DNA of 34,574 nt from Lachnospiraceae bacterium (GTDB taxonomy: Bacteria; Bacillota; Clostridia; Lachnospirales; Lachnospiraceae): positions 1-34,574 of the forward strand of contig JAFXGP010000030.1 in the NCBI GenBank assembly GCA_017521195.1, given 5' to 3'. Every line of letters begins with the position of its first letter. Position 1 is the first letter of the stretch. Both the position numbers and the translations under genes were made by a program. Positions 22,444 through 29,783 of the stretch are shown here, piece by piece. Below the pieces are notes generated by a model, which saw only the letters and a list, made by a program, of their open reading frames with translations, was not told the origin of the DNA and made no database searches.

Positions 22444-23376
22444 ATGAAAAAATATGTATTTGGTGTAGATGTAGGCGGAACAACCATTAAAATGGGATTC
22501 TTTACGGTAGAAGGCGAATTGCTTGAGAAATGGGAAATTCCTACCAGAAGAGAAAATAATTCAGAAAATGTTCTTCCGGATATCGCAGCAGCTATTGACA
22601 ATAAATTGGCTGAAAAAGGTATTGCGAAAGAAGAAGTTTCCGGTGTTGGATTTGGAGTACCGGGACCGGTTACCAAAGAAGGTGTTATTCAGATGAATGC
22701 CAACCTTGGTTGGAGAAACAAACATGTAGCTAAGGAATTGGGAGAATTGACAGGACTTCCATGTATGGGTGGAAATGATGTAAAAACAGCAGGTCTTGGA
22801 GAAATGTGGAAAGGCGGAGCTGCAGAATATGATAATGCAGTATTTATCACATTAGGAACCGGCGTTGCAGCAGCAATTATTGTAGAAGGTAAAGTTATCT
22901 TAGGAGCAATGGGAGCTGCGGGAGAAATCGGACACATCAAAGTGGAAATGGAAGAAACAGTTGCCTGTGGTTGCGGCGGTGTAGGTTGTGCTGAGCAGTA
23001 TGCATCTGCAACAGGTATTGTAAAAATGGCTAATAAAAAGTTAGCAGAATGTGATACACCATCTGTATTAAGAGATGCGGAAGTTACTTCCAAAGCAGTA
23101 TTTGATGCATATAAAGCAGGAGATGCTCTCGCTACAGAAGTAGTGGAAAAATTTGGTCATTATTTAGGATACTCCCTGGCAGCAACAGCCGCAGTGGTAG
23201 ATCCGGAAGCATTTATTGTTGGCGGAGGTGTATCCAAAGCAGGAGATGCCTTAATAGAAGTAATTCAGAAATATTACAAACAGTATGTATGGCCGGGATG
23301 CCGTGAGAAGAAATTTGTTCTTGCAAAATTGGGCAATGATGCAGGTATTTACGGTGCTGCAAGTTATGTGTTATAA
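22444..23376 (+). CDS. glcK: ROK family glucokinase
   Basis: This 310-residue sugar kinase of the ROK family probably phosphorylates glucose to glucose-6-phosphate with ATP. The phosphate-binding motif DVGGTTIKMG is at residues 9–18. The zinc site is complete: His164 in EIGHIKV and the CGCGGVGC motif at 175–182, followed by AEQ. The ATP-binding GTGVAAAII and the late VDPEAFIVGGGVSKAG are in place. It stands alone. Its stop codon is only 12 bases from the left end of the mobile element, which inserted just behind it. Confidence 0.94.
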   Translation: MKKYVFGVDVGGTTIKMGFFTVEGELLEKWEIPTRRENNSENVLPDIAAAIDNKLAEKGIAKEEVSGVGFGVPGPVTKEGVIQMNANLGWRNKHVAKELGELTGLPCMGGNDVKTAGLGEMWKGGAAEYDNAVFITLGTGVAAAIIVEGKVILGAMGAAGEIGHIKVEMEETVACGCGGVGCAEQYASATGIVKMANKKLAECDTPSVLRDAEVTSKAVFDAYKAGDALATEVVEKFGHYLGYSLAATAAVVDPEAFIVGGGVSKAGDALIEVIQKYYKQYVWPGCREKKFVLAKLGNDAGIYGAASYVL

Positions 23377-23388
23377 TTACATAGGTGA

Positions 23389-23420
23389 GAAAAAGGGGCT
23401 GTTGCAACACAATGTCATTT
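23389..23420 (+). repeat. Left terminal inverted repeat
   Basis: GAAAAAGGGGCTG followed by a less conserved part and AATGTCATT. It pairs in inverted orientation with 25467–25497; the two outer blocks are conserved and the middle differs. Confidence 0.7.
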
Positions 23421-23442
23421 AGTTAAAGCAAAATTTGTTAAG

Positions 23443-23474
23443 TTAAGGAGTAAATCTTAGGATTTGCTCCTTAA
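23443..23474. terminator. Hairpin near the left end of the element
   Basis: TTAAGGAGTAAATC and GATTTGCTCCTTAA pair over 14 bases (one mismatch) around TTAG, followed by AAACATTTT. It may terminate incoming transcription from glcK. Confidence 0.55.
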
Positions 23475-23574
23475 AAACATTTTGGGAATAAATTTTCCAT
23501 TAAGTTAAGTAAATTAGAAAAATAAAAAATTTAGAAAAATAGTAGATTTGTTTTGATTATGGGGTATAATATAT

Positions 23575-23745
23575 ATAAAATGATGTGTTTAGTTTAGGCG
23601 TGGCAATAACAGAAACAGAGAGAACACAACAGAGAGTAGAAACGATTTAGAGAGATTATTTTTATTGCAGTAAACAGAGAGAACAGAATTTTTAATAGAG
23701 ACATTTTAGAGTAGAGAAAAAAGAGAGAATAGAAAAACTACGCAC
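23575..23745 (+). other. Purine-rich leader with recurrent AGAGAGA blocks
   Basis: No ORF is supported here. The stretch repeats AGAGAGA/ACAGAGAGAA blocks at irregular spacing and follows a TATAAT at 23565–23570. GGCAATAA near 23599 and TTATTGC near 23660 could pair. It reads like a long untranslated leader of the original transposase gene; its function is unknown. Confidence 0.4.
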
Positions 23746-23796
23746 ACAAGACCGATATTCCCTGCAATTAGCAGGCTATTTTGTCTTGTTTTTTTA
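23746..23796 (+). terminator. Composite hairpin with T-run just upstream of the chimeric ORF
   Basis: ACAAGAC (23746–23752) pairs with GTCTTGT (23783–23789), enclosing an inner stem CCTGC/GCAGG, and is followed by seven T residues. Insertion sequences often carry such a structure to block read-through into the transposase. Confidence 0.6.
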
Positions 23797-23834
23797 TGCA
23801 CATCAGTAACTACTGTAATGAAAAAGAGGTTCTA

Positions 23835-24644
23835 ATGATGAAAATTATAAATACTACTCCTAATATGTTAAAACATCAGATTCAAGATGCAATTGCTAAA
23901 GCGATTGAAGTTTACAGAAAAGATTATCCAAATGAAAAATTCTGCTTTTCACGCAATCGTGTTCTGACATTTGAAAAAATGGTCAATCTTCTGCTTTCCA
24001 TGCAAGGTGGCAGTCTGAACAAGGAATTATATGATGCAGGAATTGATGTTACGGCATCCGCATTCGTACAACAGAGAAACAAATTATCTTGGACTATATT
24101 TGAAGATGTGTTTGAAAATTTTAATGCAGAATGTAATGATGTAAAAAAGTACAAAAACTATAGAGTATCAATTGCTATTAGTAACGAAAATTTGTTAGTT
24201 ACAAATGGTATTGACGATGATTTGGAACAGTATTTTGCTTTCGGTAATGTAGAAATGATAATTGCGGATAATTTTGATGAATTATGTAAGGATGATATCT
24301 ATCAGATTATGTGTTCGTGTGTGGAAGCAGAGTATGAACATGTTCTTCAAGGAACTACTAATACGCAAATTACTGCATGGTGGGATAAAGCGGTTGATAT
24401 CATTCCTATAAATTGTGGGAAAGGAAATGCTGTAAATGCAGTTTTGCAATATTATGGTTTTACAAAAGATGAAGCTATTGCATTTGGAGATGGAAAAAAT
24501 GATATTGAAATGTTGGAAGCAGTAGGCACAGGAGTGGCTATGGGAAATGCAAAAGATGAAGTAAAGTCAAAAGCAAATAAAATATGTAAATCAGTAGAAG
24601 AAGATGGTGTCTATTGTTATTGTTTAGAAAATAATCTTATATAA
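23835..24644 (+). CDS. Chimeric ORF: transposase N-terminus fused to HAD phosphatase C-terminus
   Basis: The 269-residue product joins two unrelated parts in frame. Residues 1 to about 112 look like the N-terminal domain of an IS4-type transposase: TPNMLKHQIQDAI, FCFSRNRVLTFEKMVNLLLS, GGSLNKEL, TASAFVQQRNKLS and KKYKNYRV, just before the point where the first catalytic Asp (VDGSD-like) would come. From about 118 on it is the cap end and C-terminal core of a Cof-type HAD-IIB phosphatase, with CGKGNAVNAVL near 194 and the metal motif AFGDGKNDIEM at 216–226. The HAD nucleophile motif (DxDGT) is absent, so neither enzyme activity is expected. GAGG stands 5 and 8 bases before ATGs at 23835 and 23838; the longer upstream frame enters the hairpin. 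Confidence 0.75.
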   Translation: MMKIINTTPNMLKHQIQDAIAKAIEVYRKDYPNEKFCFSRNRVLTFEKMVNLLLSMQGGSLNKELYDAGIDVTASAFVQQRNKLSWTIFEDVFENFNAECNDVKKYKNYRVSIAISNENLLVTNGIDDDLEQYFAFGNVEMIIADNFDELCKDDIYQIMCSCVEAEYEHVLQGTTNTQITAWWDKAVDIIPINCGKGNAVNAVLQYYGFTKDEAIAFGDGKNDIEMLEAVGTGVAMGNAKDEVKSKANKICKSVEEDGVYCYCLENNLI

Positions 24645-24710
24645 GGTTTAGAAATTCCAAGTTATCGAGCACTTGGGCATGAAAGGAAATTAAATTTTGT
24701 GGAGGCACAA

Positions 24711-25334
24711 ATGGATAAAAACAAGATATGGCTTGATTTAATAATAGAATTACAAAGTCTTGCACAAGCAGGATTAACCTATGGGAAAGATATTTATGAT
24801 AAAGAGCGATACGAGCGTATACGTGAAATTTCAGCAGAAATGATGTCTAATATTGCAGATGTTCCACTTGAAAAAGTTAAAGGATTATTCTGTAATGAAA
24901 TTGGTTATCAAACTCCAAAGATTGATACACGTGCCGCAATATTCAAAGATAATAAAATTCTTCTTGTCCATGAGAATAACGGAAAATGGTCACTTCCTGG
25001 TGGTTGGTGTGATGTAAACATTTCAGTTTCAGAAAATACAATCAAGGAAGTAAAAGAAGAATCTGGATTAGATGTTGTTACAAAAAGTGTAATTGCAGTT
25101 CAAGACAGAGCAAAACATAATTTACCAGTATATGCATATGGGGTATGTAAAATATTTATGCTTTGTTCAGTTGTCGGTGGGGAATTTGTGGAAAATATTG
25201 AAACTACAGGTTTTGACTATTTTGCAGAAGGGGATATTCCTGAACTCGCCACAGAAAAGAATAATGAAGAACAGATTAAATTGTGCTTTGAAGCATATCA
25301 TTCAATGGATAAATGGAAAACAGTTTTTGACTAA
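24711..25334 (+). CDS. Nudix hydrolase with N-terminal accessory domain (ADP-ribose pyrophosphatase-like)
   Basis: This 207-residue protein has an N-terminal helical segment (residues 1–65, IIELQSLAQAGLTYGKDIYD) characteristic of a Nudix subgroup often annotated as ADP-ribose pyrophosphatase-like. A Nudix domain follows from about residue 70. The box reads SLPGGWCDVNISVSEN...KEVKEESGL. The metal-binding Glu pair is kept, but the Glu expected six residues after the Gly is Ile104 and the Arg of REU is Lys112, so activity may be altered. The ATG at 24711 follows GGAGG. It lies inside the IS-derived element, behind the HAD fragment, as captured cargo. Confidence 0.88.
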   Translation: MDKNKIWLDLIIELQSLAQAGLTYGKDIYDKERYERIREISAEMMSNIADVPLEKVKGLFCNEIGYQTPKIDTRAAIFKDNKILLVHENNGKWSLPGGWCDVNISVSENTIKEVKEESGLDVVTKSVIAVQDRAKHNLPVYAYGVCKIFMLCSVVGGEFVENIETTGFDYFAEGDIPELATEKNNEEQIKLCFEAYHSMDKWKTVFD

Positions 25335-25360
25335 CACATTGAGTTTTGCAACACTTGAAA

Positions 25361-25410
25361 TTTTCTATTTGAGTTCGGCAATTTCCAACTTGTCGAACTC
25401 AAATAGAAAA
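25361..25410. repeat. Perfect 17-bp inverted repeat
   Basis: TTTTCTATTTGAGTTCG (25361–25377) and its reverse complement (25394–25410) enclose 16 bases. It lies between the Nudix gene and the terminator at 25411 and could fold in RNA or be a recombination scar. Confidence 0.7.
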
Positions 25411-25452
25411 AAATCCCGCCTATTTTGAAAAAGTGGACGGGATTTCTTTTTG
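25411..25452. terminator. Bidirectional terminator inside the right end of the element
   Basis: AAATCCCG and CGGGATTT (25411–25418, 25438–25445), extended by CC/GG, are followed by CTTTTTG on the + strand and by a T-run on the minus strand. It can stop the Nudix transcript and the convergent DHH-gene transcript. Confidence 0.8.
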
Positions 25453-25466
25453 TAATTTCTTATCTT

Positions 25467-25497
25467 AATGACATTGGGTAATTGGCAGCCCTTTTTC
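25467..25497 (-). repeat. Right terminal inverted repeat
   Basis: Reverse complement reads GAAAAAGGGCTG, a variable part and CAATGTCATT, mirroring the left end at 23389–23420. It ends 15 bases before the stop of the DHH gene. Confidence 0.7.
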
Positions 25498-25511
25498 AAT
25501 GGAAATCTATA

Positions 25512-26489
25512 TTAAAATGTTATATTATTCTCATCCATATATCGACATAGAAGAGTGTTAATAATGGAAAAAATGTTTTGTTGTCCATATTTTTCATGTA
25601 ATTTATCTTTGATGATCCGACCGCCGGCTTTATTTACATGGCCTCCGCCACTGCCGATTCCGTCACATATGTACTCTGCGATGGTATTCGCAGGAAGATT
25701 AGGGTGACAGGATCTTAGTGAAATCTGATAAGAGATATCATTTTCTGTATAGGCAAAACTTAACAGGACTAAATCTACCTGAATGATAAAGTCTCCTATG
25801 ATACCAAGAACAGATTGGTCACATTTTAATACATCAACGATGGCAAATCTTTTATCAATGTCAAAGTAATGATTATGTAATGCATCGGTGGAAATCATGA
25901 ATTCTGCCAGTGACATATTTGATTTCGTTAATTGTTCAAACAAAGGCTGTTTATGATAAAGCTGATTTTTCATTGTCAGGTCATTATGATTATACAAATC
26001 TGCAAAGCATGCTGTATCTGTGTATAAACCATATAGTAATGCAACAACCAGTTCAGGATATTCATTGACCGGGAAATGTTCATCCAACAGTAAGTTCCAA
26101 ATGATAGTGGAGCAGCTTTGGTAGCTGCTGTCAATGAAACAGTTATCTGTGATATCCACTACCGATATGTGATGGTCAATGATCATGATATTATCGGCCT
26201 CAAATTTTTCGACATTACCTTGGGCATACTGACAATCCACAAGCAACAGTAATTCGGGCTTGAAGATGTTATGTGTATATTCAAGGTTAATATTACACTT
26301 ATTAAGCATTAATTTTAAATTGCTTTTTTCAATCATCTGTGGGCCACCGTATACCATGCGGGCATTTATAGTATGACTTTTCAGATAAGAATAGATGCCA
26401 AATGCGGAAGCTATAGTATCGGGATCAGGATTGTTATGGCATTGGATACAGATGTTTTGATATTGTAATAATGATTGTAAAAATCCCAT
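25512..26489 (-). CDS. DHH family phosphoesterase (NrnA/RecJ-like)
   Basis: This 325-residue protein has the DHH superfamily motifs. HNNPDPDTIASA at 18–29 carries the DxD metal ligands, VDCQYAQG follows near 84, IIDHHIS with the DHH is at 104–110 and the DHHA1 substrate motif GSGGGHVNKAGG is at 279–290. Relatives include the NrnA oligoribonuclease/pAp phosphatase and cyclic dinucleotide phosphodiesterases. The substrate cannot be decided from sequence, but a soluble nano-RNase or pAp phosphatase is likely. No strong ribosome binding site precedes the ATG. The sortase gene lies 72 bases upstream on the same strand, so the two may be cotranscribed. Confidence 0.85.
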   Translation of the reverse strand: MGFLQSLLQYQNICIQCHNNPDPDTIASAFGIYSYLKSHTINARMVYGGPQMIEKSNLKLMLNKCNINLEYTHNIFKPELLLLVDCQYAQGNVEKFEADNIMIIDHHISVVDITDNCFIDSSYQSCSTIIWNLLLDEHFPVNEYPELVVALLYGLYTDTACFADLYNHNDLTMKNQLYHKQPLFEQLTKSNMSLAEFMISTDALHNHYFDIDKRFAIVDVLKCDQSVLGIIGDFIIQVDLVLLSFAYTENDISYQISLRSCHPNLPANTIAEYICDGIGSGGGHVNKAGGRIIKDKLHEKYGQQNIFSIINTLLCRYMDENNITF

Positions 26490-26561
26490 AATTATTTGCT
26501 TAGAATCCTTTCGTAATATAATAAAAACTATATAGAATGAAGTTTATCAACGATTTTTGTT

Positions 26562-27434
26562 TTAAGGCTGTAATACAGCTTGTACATATACTCTTTTTTC
26601 AGGCTGGCTTTGGATACAGGTAATGAGAGTTATGATTTTATTCGTATCGGTTGGTGATATTTCGTTTCTGTAATTGGCAGTTTCATCTTTCGTAATTATC
26701 GTGGGGAGTTCCTCAAGATAATCTGAATACACTTCCATATCCGAGAAATCAAAACTGTTTGTCAGATGTCTGTCATCATAAAGGTAGGCAGCAAATATTT
26801 TGTAGGTCAGTTGTTTTGATGGAGTATATATGTACACTGTGTCATGATCGACAAAAAAGTCTGCTTCCCGGAATTTATGCAAGTCGGTAAACATGGTTCC
26901 GTTACGCATGTTGTGACCATAGATTACGGTATTATTATCAGTAAAATCTTTGGAATTGACTCGTTCCGTATAGATACATCCCAGATAGCCCTCCACACCA
27001 TCAATGGTATAGTTAAGATAGTAGGAATCATCCGTTGCATGCTGCAAGATAGGATAATCAATCACCGTTTCGGGAATGGTAATCCAGGCATAGACATCAG
27101 GATTGGTTTCCCACAGAGTCTCAAAGTCAATGGGACAATCATAGAAAATTTGCGAAAATACGTCGGTTGTTTCAGCCGCAGACAGCATTTCTTTGGTCTT
27201 AGCAGATATCTCTGATACTTTTTGTGTTTTGGCTGATTCCTCAGAGGAAAGTGAGGAATCTGTAGGAACCTTGTTAATTTCCTGTAAGACAATCATATCC
27301 CCGTTGTCGGATAATATATTGATATCAGATTGTTTGGTATTCATTTTATGTAAGAGAAAGCAGCCGGCTAAGATACATACTACAATGATACTAACAGCCC
27401 AAGCTGTTTCTTTTGATATTTTCTTTTGATGCAT
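26562..27434 (-). CDS. srtB: Class B sortase
   Basis: This 290-residue membrane-anchored cysteine transpeptidase links surface proteins to peptidoglycan or to each other. It has an N-terminal membrane anchor (residues 11–28), a Ser/Glu-rich stalk (40–95) and the sortase barrel. The barrel carries NPDVYAWITIPET and DYPILQ, catalytic His174 in VIYGHNMRNGTMF, Cys273 in TLITCIQ and Arg281 in EKRVYVQAVL. The RNGTMF stretch and long helix are typical of class B. GAAGGGAA precedes the ATG at 27434; an in-frame extension to 27491 lacks a site. No sortase substrate is encoded in the window. Confidence 0.93.
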   Translation of the reverse strand: MHQKKISKETAWAVSIIVVCILAGCFLLHKMNTKQSDINILSDNGDMIVLQEINKVPTDSSLSSEESAKTQKVSEISAKTKEMLSAAETTDVFSQIFYDCPIDFETLWETNPDVYAWITIPETVIDYPILQHATDDSYYLNYTIDGVEGYLGCIYTERVNSKDFTDNNTVIYGHNMRNGTMFTDLHKFREADFFVDHDTVYIYTPSKQLTYKIFAAYLYDDRHLTNSFDFSDMEVYSDYLEELPTIITKDETANYRNEISPTDTNKIITLITCIQSQPEKRVYVQAVLQP

Positions 27435-27518
27435 AGTTGTTCCCTTCTTTGAAAATAAGTATATCGAATAAAAAAAAGATGCACAATACAAAGTTATGAT
27501 TTTAGAGAGTAGGGAATA

Positions 27519-27560
27519 AGTGTAATTTTACTTTTAAAATGTAGGGAATAAGAGTAATAT
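27519..27560 (+). promoter_or_regulatory. Promoter with a 22-bp-period direct repeat
   Basis: GTAGGGAATAAG occurs at 27519–27530 and again at 27541–27552, each followed by xGTAA, so the match covers about 17 bases with a period of two helical turns. The second copy ends right before TAATAT (27555–27560), a likely -10. The repeats cover the -35 zone, the usual place for an activator such as a response regulator. Confidence 0.6.
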
Positions 27561-27590
27561 AGTCATATAAGGTAGGTTGGAGGTGTATCT

Positions 27591-29306
27591 ATGTTAGATG
27601 AAAAAAAGCTGCTTCACAAAGAGAACATAGAACAGATAAATATATTTCAAGAAGACCGTGTAGAGAATGTATATGCCTATGCCATGAGTCAGCAATTTCA
27701 GGAAAATGAGAAGCTGCAGAAGAGCAAATTCAATTCCAAAGACAGCAAGCAGATGCTGGCAGTTAAGGAAGCCATGAAGCAGATTACGGTCAAAATGCAG
27801 GAGACCATTCCGCAGAACGATAAGGAAGCGTTAAGGGGAGAATTTACGGTTCTGACAGAAGCCTATGCCGGCCTGATACGTGCCTGTGAGGAATATCTGG
27901 CAGGACATCCCCATCCACTCACCATTGCAGGAAAAGCCAGAAAGCGCCTTGTAAATGGGACCTTAGCTATGGCGCAAAAAGAAGCAGCAGGATTATCCGG
28001 TGCACTGTTACAGTTAAAACCCTATTTCAGAAGTGGGGAACCGTTGCTTTGGGGTAATGTATTAGGGATTATCCGCGGGGTATCTTTTGATCTGGATGAT
28101 AACATTACAGTCAGCAGGGAAGGTGCCGCTACCAGTGAACTGAAAGTATTAAGGACCAAAGATGATAAGACCTATTTTTATAAAGAGGATGAAAAATTAA
28201 CCACACCAAAGGCAGCTATAGCGGAAGAATACAAAAATCTAAAAAAAGCAGAGGATAAAGATATTCTTGAAAATATACTGCAGTTGTTGGATTATCGTAT
28301 CGAAAGAAAACAGGATAGGTATGGTAACGTGGATACCAAATATTATCATGGCAAAATAGATGATCTTTTGAGTATTCGGGAAGGAGAGTATGAACCATAT
28401 ATTTTAGCAGATTTGAAACAAAGAGATACGAAAAGTGTACGCTCAAAGATAGAAGAATATATTAAAAAGCTGAATATTCCTGCTTTGAATTTGGATATGC
28501 ATCATAAAAGAACCTGGCAGCTGTTTCAAGAAATTATGCCCAAATACTGGAGACTGCGTACCCGATTGGGTGTAAGCATGGAGGCAGGAATAGGACTTGA
28601 ACAATCCGTATCCCAGAGAAACGTAGCAGCCAGCCGTATGGCAGCAGTGTTTGGCATGCCGTCTCTGGTGGTAGCCACCAACAAAGCAACCCTAAAGCAA
28701 AAAGGGAAAAAATCAGAAAATGGTATTGTAATGTCTCAAGCAAAAGGAAAATCCTATGGCGATGTTTGGGAAATGGCACGACAGAAGAAAGAGAAAATTG
28801 TCTATACGCCGGAAGCTATGAGGCAGATTACCTGTCTGCAGCTTTTTGACAGTATCTGCGGACAGATAGACCGTCATTGGAATAATTTCTTTGTTACTTA
28901 TAAAGAAGAAAACGGAAAAATGGTAATTACCGGTTTTCAGGGAATTGATAATGATCTATCCTTTGGGGATTTGCAGTATAGAAATATACGGGCAGAAAAT
29001 ATGAATCGTCTGCCGGCATTTGAAAATGAGGGTTCTTTTTGCAGTATGCCACTTTTGGATGCCAAAATGGTAGAAACCATGCGGGTATTAAAAAAGACAG
29101 ATTTGGAATATTATCTGGGGGATTTGCTGGAATCTAAATATATTGATGCCATGTGGAACCGCTTAGAGAATATGCTAAAAGTGATTGATAAATCTCTTCA
29201 TAAATCAGAAGACCATAAGCCTTATGCTGTATTGATGGAAGATAAGGATTGGAGAAGTGATTTTGTAAAATATAATTTTAACCGTATGTATAAGGGATAT
29301 TTATAA
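27591..29306 (+). CDS. Unrecognised 571-aa protein with a kinase-like active-site pattern
   Basis: I cannot name a family. No signal peptide or membrane segment is seen. The N-terminal 150 residues look helical. Around 180–200, SELKVLRTKDDKTYFYK resembles the lysine-bearing strands of a kinase N-lobe (Lys198). RNVAASRMAAVFGMPSLVV (343–361) resembles the helix plus short strand that follows in HipA, FAM20 and PI3/4-kinase-like folds. CGQIDRHWNNFFV (423–435) looks like a catalytic loop (Asp427, Asn432) and GIDNDLSFG (451–459) like the metal-binding DxG element. A protein or lipid kinase-like or AMPylase-like activity is therefore possible. GGAGGTG precedes the ATG. It is divergent from the sortase gene, with a direct-repeat promoter between them. 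Confidence 0.7.
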   Translation: MLDEKKLLHKENIEQINIFQEDRVENVYAYAMSQQFQENEKLQKSKFNSKDSKQMLAVKEAMKQITVKMQETIPQNDKEALRGEFTVLTEAYAGLIRACEEYLAGHPHPLTIAGKARKRLVNGTLAMAQKEAAGLSGALLQLKPYFRSGEPLLWGNVLGIIRGVSFDLDDNITVSREGAATSELKVLRTKDDKTYFYKEDEKLTTPKAAIAEEYKNLKKAEDKDILENILQLLDYRIERKQDRYGNVDTKYYHGKIDDLLSIREGEYEPYILADLKQRDTKSVRSKIEEYIKKLNIPALNLDMHHKRTWQLFQEIMPKYWRLRTRLGVSMEAGIGLEQSVSQRNVAASRMAAVFGMPSLVVATNKATLKQKGKKSENGIVMSQAKGKSYGDVWEMARQKKEKIVYTPEAMRQITCLQLFDSICGQIDRHWNNFFVTYKEENGKMVITGFQGIDNDLSFGDLQYRNIRAENMNRLPAFENEGSFCSMPLLDAKMVETMRVLKKTDLEYYLGDLLESKYIDAMWNRLENMLKVIDKSLHKSEDHKPYAVLMEDKDWRSDFVKYNFNRMYKGYL

Positions 29307-29346
29307 TAGATTTTTACATAAGAAATGAATAATTGTTTGAAAATAG

Positions 29347-29376
29347 AAGAGTCTTGTGTATCGGCAAGCCTCTTTT
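29347..29376 (+). terminator. Terminator after the kinase-like gene
   Basis: AAGAGTCTTG and CAAGCCTCTT pair with one mismatch around an 8-base loop, then TTTAAT. Confidence 0.7.
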
Positions 29377-29459
29377 TAATTATGTCAAAAAAGGAAAGGA
29401 AAAGCATTTTTCACGGTTCCAATTCATAGAATAGCATAAATGAACTTTTGGAGGCCTTA

Positions 29460-29783
29460 TTGAAGACGTTTCAGCAGCCATTGACAAAGCATGAAGAAGA
29501 TTTTTATCTGGCAAGGCTTCAAGAGGAAGATGAAGAGAAGAAAACGAAGGCAAAACAGATTTTAATAGAAAGAAATCTTCGCCTGGTAGCCCATATTGCT
29601 AAGAAATACCAGGGGACAGATGTGGAAATGGAGGATTTGATTTCCATAGGGACAATAGGATTGATCAAGGCAATCATGTCCTATGATTCCTTGAAAAAAT
29701 CAAAGCTGGGGACGTATGCTGCAAGGTGTATTGAGAATGCTATTCTATCACCAATGCGACATTGGGAATGGAAAATATATTAA
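29460..29783 (+). pseudogene. sigK: Sigma-K gene fragment, cut after region 2
   Basis: The 107-residue product starts MKTFQQPLT and runs through ERNLRLVAHIAKKYQGTD, EDLISIGTIGLIKAI and LGTYAARCIENAIL, which is region 1.2–2.4 of the sporulation factor sigma-K. It then leaves the family with SPMRHWEWKIY and stops. Sigma-K is normally about 230 residues, so regions 3 and 4 are missing and no trace of them is visible downstream in any frame. The start is a TTG, 5 bases after TGGAGG. In Bacillus and Clostridioides sigK is interrupted in a comparable region by the excisable skin element. Here the break may be a similar junction, or simply decay. Confidence 0.75.

Larger units (their letters stand above)
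23389..25497. mobile_element. Defective IS4-like element carrying captured HAD and Nudix genes
   Basis: The 2.1 kb unit is bounded by imperfect terminal inverted repeats. The left end reads GAAAAAGGGGCTG, then ...AATGTCATT...AGTTAA. The right end, reverse-complemented, reads GAAAAAGGGCTG, then ...AATGTCATT...AGATAA. Inside are a leader with a T-rich hairpin, a transposase N-terminus fused to a HAD phosphatase C-terminus, a complete Nudix gene and a strong terminator. No DDE catalytic domain remains, so the element could move only with a transposase acting in trans. No convincing target-site duplication was found. The IS4-like assignment rests on the transposase N-terminal pattern and on the ends. 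Confidence 0.7.

Noticed and set aside
22689-23093. Open frame of 134 codons on the minus strand within the glucokinase gene
   Set aside because: Fully contained in glcK, whose motifs are intact; the antisense frame shows only low-complexity Pro/Ala/Ser composition.
23376-25512. Target-site duplication flanking the IS-derived element
   Set aside because: The bases just outside the two terminal repeats were compared by eye at several possible boundaries and no convincing direct repeat was found.
27519-27552. Short CRISPR-like array
   Set aside because: Only two copies with a spacer of a few bases and a promoter element next to it; no cas genes in the window.
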